Below, piece by piece: positions 1 through 11,174 of a stretch of DNA of 64,000 bases. The stretch covers positions 62,001 to 126,000 of the forward strand of contig CM036775.1 in NCBI GenBank assembly GCA_020796225.1, in the 5' to 3' direction. Each line of letters opens with the position of its first letter. The first letter of the stretch is position 1. A program made the translations under genes and the position numbers. This DNA comes from Arion vulgaris. Lineage: Eukaryota > Mollusca > Gastropoda > Stylommatophora > Arionidae. The notes under the pieces were generated by a model. It was not told where the DNA came from. It did no database searches and saw nothing but the letters and a program-made list of their open reading frames with translations.

Positions 1-112
1 TTTAGGACACGTGCATCCGATTTCAGCAAACCTCCTTAGTCGCCTTTTACGACATGCGTGGCAGGTAACAGTGATTCTATTCTGTACACCACAATTTGGG
101 CCCGTAATCACC
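1..112 (-). repeat. SINE-2 copy, truncated at window edge
   Basis: Matches in reverse the element seen whole at 4,905-5,135 and 24,380-24,621. The head (gggcccaaattgtggtgt on the minus strand), the core ending in the cgactaaggagg motif, and the ggatgcacgtgtcct segment are all present. The 3' part lies beyond the window. Confidence 0.7.
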
Positions 113-139
113 GGCAAATCTTTCAATCAAATGTGAAGT

Positions 140-400
140 CAATGCTGGTCAAGGTTCTTCGGGTATATAATTTAAAGAGGAGGTTTAGAACATTTGGTGA
201 CAATGGGTAAAATTCAGGGAATGGGTTATCTTGGAAGACAGAGGGAGAAGATTTTGGATGGTCTGACATCATGGCTCGACACCAGAACTGATTAACTGCA
301 TCAAGGAGAGGAAATTATGGGGAGATTGATTACCTACGCAGGCAGACATGGCACTAGATTGAAAAGGGAACTTGGTTTTATTCAAATTGTCTAAACTACT
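140..400 (+). mobile_element. LINE 3' end fragment
   Basis: Diverged copy of the stretch at 15,195-15,480. Both contain ggttcttcgggta, tttggtgacaat, and a tail region with gacatggcact. This is the non-coding and C-terminal end of an RT-bearing LINE. No intact reading frame remains. Confidence 0.6.
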
Positions 401-409
401 TTGCCATGT

Positions 410-780
410 ATCTTATACCATAGCATTGCATGTTATTTTAATCTGAATTTCCAGTCAATATATCTTCACTAAAATAGTATCACAAAATGATAACAGGTTT
501 TTTTTTCATTTATTTTTTCATCCTGATAAACTTATTCAAACTGTATTTCACAGAATTGTTTCAACAAGATTGCAATTTTACCAACCAACAGGCAGCTGCC
601 ACAGGACACACCAAACCATCATACAGTTCATTGGCACATCTCGATGAAGAGGAACTTTAAAATGTGTGGTCTGTTCAGTACATGAACCTAGTGAAGTTCC
701 AACTGCAGAGTTATATTGGTCTAGTAAGTAGCTCTTTCATGATTTGTGGGTCAGGATGTTTATGTCTGGAGTTAGTTAGT
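410..780. other. No gene recognised
   Basis: AT-rich sequence with a T run near 500. I see no exon-like segment or repeat that I can match elsewhere in the window. Confidence 0.5.
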
Positions 781-1215
781 TGTTCCTTTTGGACAAAGGC
801 CATAGGGCAGGTTTAGATCTCCATGTGATGCGGTTCGCTGCTAGCAGTTGGAGATCTTGTATTTTACATCAATAGTTACTTTCTTGTTGGATGGTTCTTG
901 AAGAGTGGTCTTTGGTCTTCCACGTTTCTTTTCCAACTAGTACCACATAATGACTTATCGATTTAATCTCTTTCATCTGATCTAAGAACATGACCTAAAT
1001 ATTTCCACCTTCGATTCCTTATATTTGATACTGAGTTGTTGGTGTGTTCTATCTCTCACTGTGTTGTTCGAAATCACTCCATTTTACTTTTAATAATTTT
1101 CGTAGACATTTATTCTCAAAGCTGTCCAGTTTCTTATCAATTGTATCAATGTCTATAGGCCGAAACAAAATAATTCTAGACTTCTTGAAAATCTCCAATC
1201 CTGAAACTGAGCGAA
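780..1215 (-). mobile_element. RTE-B LINE 3' end
   Basis: The reverse complement matches 6,540-6,990. Shared landmarks are the gcgaaccgcatcacatggag stretch, the K-R-G-R-P-K type basic motif and the ggacagctttgagaataaat stretch. It is a 5'-truncated copy of an RTE-like LINE with many stops. Confidence 0.65.
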
Positions 1216-1419
1216 CTTGATGACAAACTAAATAAAGTTAAGATTCATGCATGATTTTCTTAGGATGAAATGTAGGAAGTTTGGCAGTGCATGCGTGTAT
1301 TAGTGTGAGAGAATGGTTAAGAATAAGGGAAGATATGGGTTTAGACAGTACATCAGGATCGCCAAGGATAAGTGGGGATGAAATTATAGGTGGTTGTCGA
1401 TTCAATAGGATATACCTAA

Positions 1420-1645
1420 AGAAAATAGCAACCTGCTGCCTTGCAGTGGACTGAGGACAGCCAAAGGCTGACGGAGAGCGAACTCAGTAAGCTCTGGCTG
1501 TAATCGAACACATCGTGAAGGATAGCGCCAGAGCTCCTTATAGCGCTGAAGATGTGGCGTAAACACACCATTTTTTGGTGTAAGCTGTTTATCACAATAA
1601 ATTATCAAAATGGCTGAAAAGACGATCAAGAAGAATAAGGATATA
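1420..1645 (+). mobile_element. LINE-J 5'-region fragment with GAA-like tail
   Basis: The stretch around ggctgacggagagcgaac matches the leader of the long LINE-J copy near 57,180-57,370 and the minus-strand fragment at 11,260-11,580. It ends in gacgatcaagaagaataagg, which resembles the LINE 3' terminus (cgcaaagaagaag) and not LINE-J coding sequence. It therefore looks like a 5' region joined to a 3' tail. Confidence 0.5.
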
Positions 1646-2274
1646 CATATAATTTTATGTTTATACTAGGAAAGAGCGGCACTCACTCAAGGTTGGGATA
1701 CTGATGTTGTTTATAAATTATGTAAATCTGTTTTCCAGCAAGGATATCAAATTTTGATGGATAATTTTCTGATTTCTTATTTATTTATGAATTTAATACT
1801 TTGGGATGCAGGACTATTTTGTCAAATTTTCTTCCTCGTTCATTCTCATACTCCGTTGGTTATAGCAAGATGTAGTCCTAGAATGGAATGTGTTGTGTTG
1901 TAGTTTTCAGTGTGAGTTGTGTATCTGCACCCTTTTGTCTGAAACATCAACTAGCAATACCTTTTGGTACTTGGTTAGCTTCTCCTCTTCGCTCCCCAAA
2001 GGGCGTGGCCAGACTTCTTGGTGTCGTCTGTTTCCAGGGACCACCAAAAGGAAGCGGCTTGAAACCATGGTCATGCTAGCTTTGTGTGAGCAGCTACCCT
2101 GATGCTAGCAATCAGCTGAATGAATGATTGCTACGCCCATACCGCTTGTGTGTAGTCACCCTTTGGGGTCTGGCCCCATTTGGGCAAATATGAGGTTTCC
2201 AGAAGAACTAAAAAATGCAAAACTTTAAATAGAAATGCAATAAGCGAAAAAATGAGGTTGTTAAAGGTAATGTT

Positions 2275-2700
2275 GGTATGTTCTTCTTCTTTGACGATCT
2301 CTGGTCACACGCATCATCCTATGGATAGAAACTGGGCAGTCTGCTTTATGCCTGTCAGGTTTCACCAAAGCATAGTTTTCAAGGTCAACTGGGTGTAGCC
2401 ACATGTTGCTTCTACAGCTCCTAGGAGAGGACGGTCGTGCAGGACATTCTCTGGTGTCTGTTCCACCTGCTGACACTGGCAGAAAGCTGTTTGACTTATT
2501 CCTAGTCTATGTAAATGTCTGTTTCACCTGCTGACACTGGTAGAAAGCTGTTTGACTTGTTCCTAGTCTATGTGTCTGTTCCACCTGCTGACACTGGCAG
2601 AAAGCTGTTTGACTTATTCCTGGTCTATGCAAGTGTCTGTTACCTGCCTGACACTGACAGAGAGCTTTTACTTTTTCTAGTCTATGTAAGTGTTCTTTGA
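2275..2700 (-). mobile_element. LINE-K 3' end with internal tandem expansion
   Basis: On the minus strand it ends in gtcaaagaagaagaac, a LINE terminus with GAA tail, and it matches 46,270-46,520. The reverse-strand peptide contains W-L-H-P-V-D-L-E, paralleled by W-P-H-P-V-D-L-K in the other copy. Everything upstream of the C-terminal region is missing. Confidence 0.65.
2455..2689. repeat. About 60-bp tandem repeat, four units
   Basis: Four units begin with tgtctgttccacctgctgac or a variant, contain agaaagctgtttgactt and end in tagtctatg. The related LINE-K copy at 46,440-46,490 has this segment once, so the array arose by local duplication inside the LINE. Confidence 0.8.
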
Positions 2701-3180
2701 GTCCGCAGAGGTTTGTTCAATGGAAAGACAATAAAAATAGTTAGCTCTTTAATCCTGAAAGAGGCAGCTACCGCTTCAATCCCTACCGTTGACGGTCGAT
2801 GGGTATACTTAAAATTAATTTTATGTATCTTTCGTGCAGGACTCATAAATTTGAGCCCACATATCACTATTAGTAATGGTTTGCTTCTAGTGCTTTTCTA
2901 AGAAGTTTCCTATGTGTCTGGTTTAGATGCTAGAAATATTTTTTAAAGTCATTCAACTTTCTGTAAAATTTGCTGCTAGATTCACCTGCTTAGAATTCAG
3001 ACGTAGTCAATGCACCTTGCATGTGCTTCTTACTGTTTTTGATAAGCTCTTTCCTTATTATCAATGTCCCTCCATACAGTCATGCCTTCTCCACAGAGGA
3101 AAAGATGGAGATAAATATGATTCAGATGATGGGAAATTTGTTGATGATAGCTTAAAGATCTATGGAACTATAGCTTAAAA

Positions 3181-3650
3181 TATGGAACTCAAGTTATATA
3201 GTATTAAAACTAAATTACGAATTTCAATTCAAATGTTGTATCAATCTTAACATATGCTAGCGAGAGTTGAAAATTACTAAAGATATAGAAAAGCAAGTTG
3301 AATGCATTTGAAAATAGATGTCTCTGAATTAAATGAATATAAAATGGAGCAATTCAGGAGAAGTGATGAAATCAGAGACATGTCTGGTCAACCACTAGTG
3401 ACAACTGTTATAAGAAAGAGAAGATGGAGTATATTGGCACACCTTGAGGAGAAATGATCATGAATATCAAAGCAGGCATTGAAGTGTGATGCAAGGGTTC
3501 AGAAAGAGGTCGACCTAAGGAGACCCTGAAGAACTTTGCTGAGAGGCAGGAAATATCGGTTTCAGTTCCATGGAGAGATTGAGGAGTTGCCAGGATAGGC
3601 GGTATGGAGAAATTACTTGCAGGTTCTATGTAACGTATAATGATCGAGAG
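3181..3650 (+). mobile_element. RTE-A LINE 3' end
   Basis: Frame-broken but readable C-terminal RTE sequence. Landmarks are tggtcaaccactagtgacaa, a K-R-R-W-S-I-L-A-H motif, and a terminal segment with ggagaaattacttgcagg. Sister copies lie at 39,865-40,140 and 45,530-46,000 (+) and at 7,000-7,310 and 22,190-22,480 (-). The coding-like stretch at 2,927-3,178 directly upstream may belong to it. Confidence 0.7.
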
Positions 3651-4089
3651 AATTATTATTTAAGATCAACAATCTTTTTGTTGCTGTTCTTCATTGTTTA
3701 CGAGTTCGGTTCTCTGTATGTATGTTGCTGTTTGTTAGTTCATCTTGGATTCAAACAGCTTTGTATGGATGTTTGTCTCTGTTCGTCAGTGTTCTTTCTG
3801 CAGTTGATTCATCAGGTGACAATCTTGCAGTATGTGTTCAACTGTTTGTCCACATGTACATGTCAGTGATGGAACCAGTCTTAATCTGTGTAGGTGTCGG
3901 TTCAGTCTATATACAATTCTAAGTCGAAACAGTTTCACCTGTCGTGCTCTATCTAGATTTTCTCTCTTTGCTGGTCATCTTTTCTAATGGCATTGATTGT
4001 TTCTTTTCCTGGAAAGTGATTGATTCTTTTGTTCTATGTTGCTCCTTCTAGATCAGTAGATTCCCAAACATTTTCGACCATCGCCAACT

Positions 4090-4160
4090 TTGTAGCGCAT
4101 TCTTCCCTCTCTCTCTTTTCTCTCTCTCTCCCACACACACACACGTTATGTTTGCCAACA
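4090..4160. repeat. Short CT/CA-rich low-complexity tract
   Basis: Runs of ctctctct followed by cacacacac. Simple sequence only. Confidence 0.7.
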
Positions 4161-4904
4161 CCCTCCCACATATATGCATGCTCTATTTTCAAATGATTAT
4201 ATGCATGAAATAGAAAATTGATGAAAAAATGGGTGTGTAAAGGCAGGCATAAGATGAATTTAAATGAATTCAAATTTTAAATGATTATTCAATCGATAAA
4301 TAACAAAATAATTTATTTTAAATGTTTATTATTGATTTCTTCTTTAAGGACCACCGACCCCTAATCGCCTACAAATTCTTCTAGACCCACTGTCAGATTC
4401 TTCCCTCCCCATTCTTCCCTCCCCCAGAACACTTCAACACCAACTGTGGCGGTGAGGATTGAGGCAACATACTATTAGTAAACGAAAATCTATCGATGGA
4501 TGATGACAATTCCACTCTCCCGTCCAGGCCCTAGTAGTGATAGAGAGTGGTCTCAACTGGACAGTATCACAATAAAGAATTTTTTTAGAAGTGGGTCCTG
4601 TAAATGACATTGATCAGTTATGAGGACTATTATCATAGAATTCGGACATGTCCACAGGTGCTCCGTCTCAAGTCCTATGGCCAAACACGCTAGTTTGATG
4701 TTGATTAATCAATCTTATTGCATAATTGGTCGCTCTTTTCGATCTGCACTAATATTGACTACCATCTGGTATGACATTGATACAGATTCACAATACTCTC
4801 ATACCTCTCACTTTTGTACCTGAGACATTTTTTAGAACTGAACAGAGCAAACAAATGCTTATGTTAAAAGAAAAGAATAAATGAACGTTGTTATACTACA
4901 TGTC

Positions 4905-5135
4905 GCCGAGTGGTTACGGGCCCAAATTGGGGTGTAAAGAATAGAACCACTGTTACCTGCCATGCATGTCGTTAAGACGATTAAGGAGGTTTGGCTGAAA
5001 TGGATGCATGTGTCTTAAGCGTGAAATCTATGCGTTTAGGGGCCTATCAAACCAATATGCAACGTTTACACGTTCTTGGCAAAGATCAAACATATCACAA
5101 GAGTGATTAAAATTGGTCATAAAGACAGACAAAAG
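4905..5135 (+). mobile_element. SINE-2, near full length
   Basis: About 230 bp. Head gtggttacgggcccaaattg, core aaagaatagaaccactgtta through a degraded cgattaaggagg, a middle segment with ggatgcatgtgtctt, then gatcaaacatatcacaagag and an A/GAA-rich tail (aaaagaagaagaaaa). Three long relatives lie at 24,380, 27,365 (-) and 45,265 (-). Mobilisation by a LINE is inferred from the tail. Confidence 0.75.
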
Positions 5136-5304
5136 AAGAAGAAAATACTACATGGTAAATAGGTAATGGGACTGAGATAGTATGATAAGATTACGAACAA
5201 TAAACTCAGAGAATGAACTGTGCTGAGTTGAAAGTTAAAGAATATAGGATAATACAGTGTTCTGCTCGTATATTTTTCATTCGGTCGCACACGATTGGTG
5301 ATAT

Positions 5305-5530
5305 GGTTTCTTCTTGACGCTCCATATCGACCAATTGTTAACCACTCTGTGATTGTATGTGATCTGAGCTTAGAGCAATTGTATGTTGTACCAGTTATGC
5401 GCCTACAAGTAGGCCAGCACATCCGATTTCTATGAAGCTTTTTATTTACTATGGTAGCTTTCTAGCGCCTACTCAGTCACCTCTTCGACATGCCATGTAG
5501 GTCGTAGTGTAACTATTCTTGTTCCCTGCA
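5305..5530 (-). mobile_element. SINE-3
   Basis: The minus strand carries the SINE-3 order: degraded aaagaatag-type head, core, tagtaaataaaaagc-like stretch, gtaggcgcataactgg, gatcacatacaatcac, then an end near gaagaaac. It follows a SINE-2 in opposite orientation. Confidence 0.7.
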
Positions 5531-5639
5531 ACAACGGATAGTGTCAAATATAATATCCATAAATAAATTTGAATTTATCTTTCAAATATTTGCAACTTAA
5601 TGATAATTACTAAATTTGTTTCTTCCCACCAGGACAAGA

Positions 5640-5733
5640 TGGACATGAGATTCAATTTGGAAGGTTCGACCACTGATCTTATTTTGACCAAGTCCAGAGA
5701 GATTTTTATTTCTTACTTCCTATAGAAAGGACA
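5640..5733 (+). CDS. Candidate terminal exon, unidentified
   Basis: A good acceptor (tttcttcccaccag) is followed at 5,637 by sequence open to a tag stop: D-K-M-D-M-R-F-N-L-E-G-S and on to I-S-Y-F-L. A second frame gives a shorter G-Q-D-G-H-E-I-Q-F-G reading that stops sooner. An attaaa about 110 bp downstream could be a polyadenylation signal. I do not recognise the product and no partner exon was found. A chance match to splice consensus is quite possible. Confidence 0.25.
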
Positions 5734-5934
5734 GCTTTGATATTTGAGTTCTTTGTTTATCTGTTATTCTTTTAATTTTGTCATTAGCAAAATGTATATT
5801 CACAAATTGATATCTTATCTATTGAATTGTAAATTGTACATTAAATCATAAATATTCATTAGAAATTGTATTTGTTATGAATTTATTTCACAAACACTTC
5901 TTGGTTCAGAGTTAAGCCCTGGAAATTCAGTAGA

Positions 5935-6190
5935 CTCTTCTTCGTACGCTCCATATCGACCACATGTTAACCAATTTGTGTGATCTGAGCCCAAGAGCGA
6001 TTTTGTCCTGTTTCAGTTGTGCGCCTACAGGTAGGCCAGCACATCCTATGCTTTTTATTTACTAGGGTAGCTTCCTGGTACTACCTCATTCGCCTCTTAC
6101 GACATCTTTGGAGTCGCAGTATTACTATTCTTTGCTCACCTTGCAAACCCGGCAACACATGGGTGGCTTGAGGGAGCATACATAGTTACT
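5935..6190 (-). mobile_element. SINE-3
   Basis: Second SINE-3 within 700 bp, same orientation as the copy at 5,305. Minus strand begins in the ggtttgcaaggtgagcaaag head and ends near cgtacgaagaag. The core is shortened. Confidence 0.7.
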
Positions 6191-6224
6191 CACCCAAGAA
6201 CAATGAAGATGGTCTTATCAATCA

Positions 6225-6248
6225 ATCACTCAATCAATCAATCATTAA
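6225..6248. repeat. (AATC)n microsatellite
   Basis: Six imperfect repeats of aatc/tcaa. Similar short tracts occur near 19,975. Confidence 0.6.
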
Positions 6249-6539
6249 TCTTACAATGGGTATCCGAACACATTACATAACAAAACCAGACAGAGTCATA
6301 TCGTTTCACTACAGTAAGTATTTTGATAGCCAGAACGTTTCCTGTCGGACATTTAAACGTAAATATTATTATTGTATCCCTCTCATCAGTTCTTAGATTT
6401 TCCAGGTGCTTACCTAGAATAAAGTGTCAGACAATGTAGACACGATGAAAGAAATACACTCTCGTATTGCTATAGCAGCTAGTGCCAAGTTAACAAATAT
6501 CTGACAATCTCAAGACCTTAGTATATGTACAAAAGTTAA

Positions 6540-6995
6540 ATTGTTTAGGTTCTGAGTGATTCCTGTACTGACCTACGGTTGTGAAAGTTGCAAATCAACA
6601 AACAAAACTGATAAGAAACTGGACAGCTTTGAGAATAAATGCTATTAAAAGTAAAATGGGGTGATTTCGTTTCGAACAACTCAGTGAGATATAGAACACA
6701 TCAACAACCCGTATCAAATATTATAAGAAACGAAGGTGGAAATATTTAGGTCATGTTCTTAGATCAGACGAAAAGAGACAAAATATATAAGTCCATATGT
6801 GGTCACCAGTTGGGAAAAGAAAACATGGAAGACCTAAGACCATTCTTCGAAGAACAATCCTACAAGAAATTAAACTATTGGGATGTAAAACCATACAAGA
6901 TCTCCAACTGCTAGCAAAGAACCGCATCACATGGAGATCTAACACCTCTGCCTTATGTGCCAGTTTGGCACGAAAGGAACAAACTAACTAACTAC
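6540..6995 (+). mobile_element. RTE-B LINE 3' end with ACTA tail
   Basis: Broken RT C-terminus: a degraded L-T-Y-G-C-E motif near 6,570, then a basic G-R-P-K motif at about 6,830 and a terminal segment ending in gaacaaactaactaacta. Related fragments at 780 (-), 10,540 (-) and 51,600 (+) end with the same ACTA repeat, which defines the tail of this family. Confidence 0.7.
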
Positions 6996-6999
6996 CTAT

Positions 7000-7310
7000 C
7001 CCTCTCATGCTGTTATACGTTACGTAGGACTTACAATCAATTTCTTCATACCGCTCTTTCCTGTGTGACTCATTCAATCTCTGCTTCGGAACTTAGTCAG
7101 ATATTTATCGCATCTCACATCAAAGTTTGTCTCAGGGCTTTCCTAAGGGGCCCCTTCTTTCCTGAATTCCTTTGCCTTCTACATCAATGCCTGCTTTTGT
7201 GATTTATTGATCAGTTATTCTTAGAGTATGCCCAACATATCTCCCTCTTCTCTTTCTTAAAACAGTTGTTACTAGTGGTTGACCAGACATTTCCTCTCAG
7301 AGTATGCACA
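7000..7310 (-). mobile_element. RTE-A LINE 3' end
   Basis: Reverse complement of the RTE-A landmarks, including ttgttactagtggttgacca. The segment agagtatgc-caacatatctcc occurs twice, at 7,224 and 7,298, so the end of the element is partly duplicated. Confidence 0.65.
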
Positions 7311-7335
7311 ACATATCTCCATCTTCTCTTTCTTA

Positions 7336-7642
7336 TAAGACAGAACATACAACACCCACATTTCTAACCTTGATCAACTATGCCCCACCTGTGATAGAGG
7401 ATTGTGTTCAAGAATTTGACTCTATAGCCACCTCCGCATACACCAGAGAGGTACAACAGCACACGTCTGAGGCTGTTGTCATCATCGCTTGCGATGGAAT
7501 ATTATTAAACTTATCAAATAGTGACCAGACGGATATGTTTTTAAAATTCCTTTACCTTACCGTGAATCGAATACGGGTCTACCGCATGGAAGACTGCGAT
7601 CTTATTAATTTGGCCACACGCCTGTCGAAGAAGATGTGTTAA
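7336..7642 (+). CDS. Candidate last exon or retrocopy fragment, unidentified
   Basis: An open frame of about 100 codons of non-repetitive, protein-like composition ends at a taa at 7,642. It reads I-N-Y-A-P-P-V-I-E-D-C-V-Q-E-F through V-V-I-I-A-C-D-G-I-L-L-N-L to L-S-K-K-M-C. The acceptor would be cttataag or agacag, both sitting in the RTE-A sequence just upstream, so a transposon may have supplied or replaced the splice site. No in-frame ATG has clear support. I do not recognise the family. Any hidden LINE domain is not obvious. Confidence 0.35.
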
Positions 7643-8044
7643 AATACGTTATAATAATATCTTCATCGTTTTAACATGTGACCGGCAAGTTAAAACAGGA
7701 ATACTCTTTTATCGTTTTAATGTCCATGACAATTAGTTATTTTAAGGAATTAAGACGAACTGATTGTCAAGTATTTTAATTTTTAGAGCTTCCCATCTAC
7801 GAAAGCTACTCTCTTGCCAAATTTCAAGTCCGTAAGATGTCCAGATATCTTCAGTTAAAGACAACAGACATACACACAATTTCATTAAGCTTATTTATAT
7901 ATAGAAAAAGAGAGAGATAGATGTGTCCAACATTTGTGAATGTTTATATGATGTCTTGACTTATCAAATGAAGAAATTAGCAAACTTGAATAGCACTCTG
8001 TGTGATTTCCGCCTCTCTCCAGGTGTTTCCTTTTGGGGAATTGT

Positions 8045-8860
8045 GCAAGAGTGAGTGATTTTAAGGAGAGTGAGCGATTGTCCAAGAGTGAGGGATTATA
8101 GGAAAGAGAGGTATTGTGCAAGAGAGAGTGATTGAAGGAGAGTGAGCGATTGTACAAGAGTGAGTGATTGTAGGAGAGTGAGTTATTATACGAGTGTCAG
8201 TGTAAGTGAGTGTGTGCGAGAGTGAGTGTACGTGAGTGAGTGAGTGAGTGAGTGAGTGAGTGAGTGAGTGAGTGAGTGAGTGAGTGAGTGAGTGAGTGAG
8301 TGAGTGAGTGAGTGAGTGGTGAGTGAGTGAGTGAGTGAGGTGAGTGAGTGAGTGAGTGAGTGAGTGAGTGAGTGGGTGAGTGAGTGAGTGAGTGGGTGAG
8401 TGAGTGGGTGAGTGAGTGGGTGAGTGAGTGAGTGGCTGTGCGAGAGTGAGTGACTTTAAGAACACGATTTTTTGTGCGAGTGTGAGTAACTGTGCGAATG
8501 TACATGACTGCAAGAGTGTGAGTGACTGGGAAAGTGGGAGTGATTGTGTACGTGGGAGTGACTGTGCGAGTGTGTGTGACTGTGCGAGTGTGTGTGACTA
8601 TACAAGTGTGTGTGACTGTGCGAGTGTGTGTGACTATGCGTGTATGTGTGACTATGTGAGTGTATGTGACTATGCGAGTGTGTGTGACTATGCGAGTGTG
8701 GGATTAAGATAGTGTGTGCGAACATGAGGGATTGTACGATTGTGAGTAAATTTGTGTACGAGTCTGAAGTCTTGTGATAGTGTATGTGCATGTATGTGTA
8801 TGTGTGTGTGTGTTTGTGTGTGTGTGTGTGCGTGTAATAGTGAGTGAGTGAGTTACTGAT
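8045..8860. repeat. GTGA tract with degenerate flanks and TG tract
   Basis: Pure gtga repeats fill about 8,230-8,440. Degenerate relatives (gtgagtgattgt, then 12-mers like tgactgtgcgag) flank them, and a TG-rich tract with some interruptions lies near 8,780-8,830. Long open frames on both strands (histidine/serine/threonine repeats) are a by-product of the 4-bp and 12-bp periods and are not genes. Confidence 0.9.
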
Positions 8861-9019
8861 ACAATTTACTGACTGCTGTAAATTAGTTTCCAAAGATCAC
8901 TCTGTGACATTGTATACAGAGAAGACTAACAATGTTTTCTTGGACGTTCGAGAACTCATGTTGATATATTCGTGGATTCTCCGAAAGGAGTTAATTCTTA
9001 TTTTTCATCTTTGTTGGCC

Positions 9020-9117
9020 TACACGCTCTGATATAACCAATAAAAGGTTCGCCTTAGGTTGAAAGGACGTGCCTCGGCTTAAAGAGGATTAACTCCCCTA
9101 CTAAACAAACAAACAAA
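9020..9117 (+). repeat. Short dispersed repeat with AAAC tail
   Basis: The stretch cacgctctgatataac through gcttaaagagg recurs at 53,630-53,710. Here it ends in acaaacaaacaaac, like a retroposon tail. Confidence 0.6.
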
Positions 9118-9264
9118 CATTTTCATTGAAGTCACAGATCTTAATCTCATCAACCATTCCGTGAAGCTCTGCCCTTATCAAGTCAATTTACACTTTATAG
9201 CGCTGGAGCATACCAATAACGACATGTACTAGACCGACAGTCTTTATTAGGACTACATCCAGAC

Positions 9265-9525
9265 TCGCTCATGTGTTGCTGGGGCCAACAAGGGGAGCAC
9301 AGAATAGTAACACTGCGACTTGCAAGGCATGTCATAATAGGCGACTGAGGTAGGGTTCTAGTAACATACCTAGTAAATAAAAAGCTTCGCAGAAATCCGA
9401 TGTGCTGACTTACTTGTAGGCGCATAACTGGAACAACGTACAATTGCTTTTAGACTGAGATGACATACAAATCACAAAGATTGGTTTAACAAGTGGTCGA
9501 TATTGAGCGTTCGAAGAAGAAGAAG
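9265..9525 (+). mobile_element. SINE-3, near complete, GAA tail
   Basis: Cleanest sense-strand copy. Head aaggggagcacagaatag, core ggcatgtcataataggcgac, then tagtaaataaaaagcttcgc, gtaggcgcataactgg, tgacatacaaatcaca and a tail tcgaagaagaagaag. It displays the family architecture and the GAA tail discussed in the findings. Confidence 0.8.
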
Positions 9526-9529
9526 ACTA

Positions 9530-10320
9530 CACCCAGACTAAGTCTGACTCAAGAGACTAGCCAGTCTACATCTCACTCAGAGAACACAGTCCATTTCAGA
9601 ACTCTAACTAAGCAACACAATGCACCAGATCCACACGGACCTCCACACGACACCAGCCAGACAGCAAGGGACCAACTTTCCAACATGATTACCAGCAGAG
9701 AAGTCCGTCAAGATTACCATCAGCACGCCAGTTAGTCAGCATAAACATCCAGCTTCAGACAAATCCATCCGAGTCAACCGAAAATCACACCCACTCTACA
9801 AACCCCCACCCCCTTCCACCACAAACCCACACACATCCACACACACAGGGGCGTGCAGTATATTTTCAAAGTGGTATGTATGTAACAGTGTGATTATTTT
9901 AAACTGCACAAAATCTACGACTACTATTTAATTATAAATTTAAATATAAATTACTTTAAAATAATGATATCAACTATCAACAATCTATTAAAGTTGTACA
10001 TTTCTAACTTTAACTTTAACAAATTTGTTAATTATGTATGTCTAGTCTAGAGTGGAAGTCAGTGTAAATTCAATAACAATTAATGACAGTTTTCTAAGTT
10101 TTATTTGGCTTATTGAACTTCTTAAGTAGTGTTTTATTCATTTTAGTTGGGAAAAACGTCTTTCCACCTGAGCTACAGAGACAGAGAGTGTTAATAAAAT
10201 TCTCAGAGATATAGCAGTTTTCAGATACAATGTAATTAAGTTATTTTGGCACAAATAATTTAAAACATCCAAAGGTTTCATACAATACGGTAACATTCTG
10301 GATACATCACTTAATTCTTC
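9530..10320. other. AT-rich sequence, no gene recognised
   Basis: A C/A-rich stretch (about 9,540-9,860) is followed by AT-rich sequence. I see no exon with convincing splice sites and no repeat that I can match. Confidence 0.5.
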
Positions 10321-10327
10321 CTGAAGA

Positions 10328-10535
10328 TTCTTCCTGTGGCTAGGTGGTTAAGCACTTTGTCTTGTGAGTCGAAGGTCGTGGGTTCGAATCCAGACCGCGC
10401 CGTTCTGTTCATGAGTTCAGTTTTTTCAGAGACCCCTAGGATTGTTGCTGGAGCTACGGAGTTCGTGCTTTGTGTAATACTCTCGGCAGGTGGCGTGCCA
10501 TTTTGCCTAGAGGATCGAGCCATATGGGGTAAATT
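10328..10535 (+). mobile_element. SINE-1, tRNA-derived
   Basis: The head is tRNA-like: A box tggctaggtgg and B box ggttcgaatcc, spaced as in an RNA polymerase III promoter. The body is gagacccctaggattgttgc and gttcgtgctttgtgtaatac. Other copies: 30,196 (+), 15,485 (-), 24,137 (-), 32,325 (-). The body after the B box is not tRNA-like, so this is not a tRNA gene. Confidence 0.85.
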
Positions 10536-10539
10536 AGTT

Positions 10540-11165
10540 AGTTAGTCTTTCCTCTTGGGCCTGTGGGCGGCGCATAGGGCAGAGGTCATAGCTCTTCCAT
10601 GTCTCGCGGTTCGTTGCTATTTGTTTTAAGTCTTTGATGTTTACTAGGCCCATCGTTGAGCCTTCTCTGGTGATGGTTCTACGCAGAGTCTCTCTTGGTC
10701 TTCCTCGTTTTCTTTTCCCTCTGGTGTCCATATGAGGGATTGGTAAAAGAGTCTTCTCTCATCCATTCTAAGTGTGTGGCCGATGTAGTTCAGCAGGCGC
10801 TTTCTTATAAAATTTGATACATTTTCTTGCTTGGTCTCTTGTCTTATTTGTGTATTGGGTCTGAAATCTGACCATTTGAGGTTCAGTATTCTTCTAAGAC
10901 AAAGTTATCTAATTTTCTTTCTAGAGCTTTTGTTGCTTTCCAACTCTCGCATCCATATGGGGTAAAACCCGGTGCAAATTGAACATTTTTGTTATGTGTT
11001 TCCAGAAGCGTGAATCGTTCATTCAGAGAATTAAGGGTAATGTCTAGAATATAATTGAAATACTTTATTTTAAATTTATTCTCCTCTGTCAAGGCTTCAT
11101 CTACAGATTCTCCATGAACAAACTGACTTTTCTGTCTGGCTCTAACTTCAGTTTCAGGGGAAATT
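10540..11165 (-). mobile_element. RTE-B LINE 3' end
   Basis: A 65-codon minus-strand frame carries K-R-K-R-G-R-P-R-E-T-L-R-R-T and ends Q-E-E-R-L-T-N before ACTA repeats. Further upstream on that strand a broken RT C-terminus is readable. It abuts the 3' side of SINE-1. Confidence 0.75.
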
Positions 11166-11174
11166 CTGTTCAGC

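Noticed and set aside
2927..3178. 83-codon frame ending in an acidic segment (K-D-G-D-K-Y-D-S-D-D-G-K-F)
   Set aside because: It runs directly into an RTE-A 3' end and has no clear splice sites. It may be degraded LINE sequence; not strong enough for a gene call.
8061..8893. Histidine/serine/threonine-rich frames
   Set aside because: Translation of GTGA and related simple repeats on the opposite strand.
10328..10400. Possible tRNA gene (A and B boxes)
   Set aside because: No full cloverleaf can be formed and the same sequence continues into a dispersed 200-bp body: a tRNA-derived SINE.
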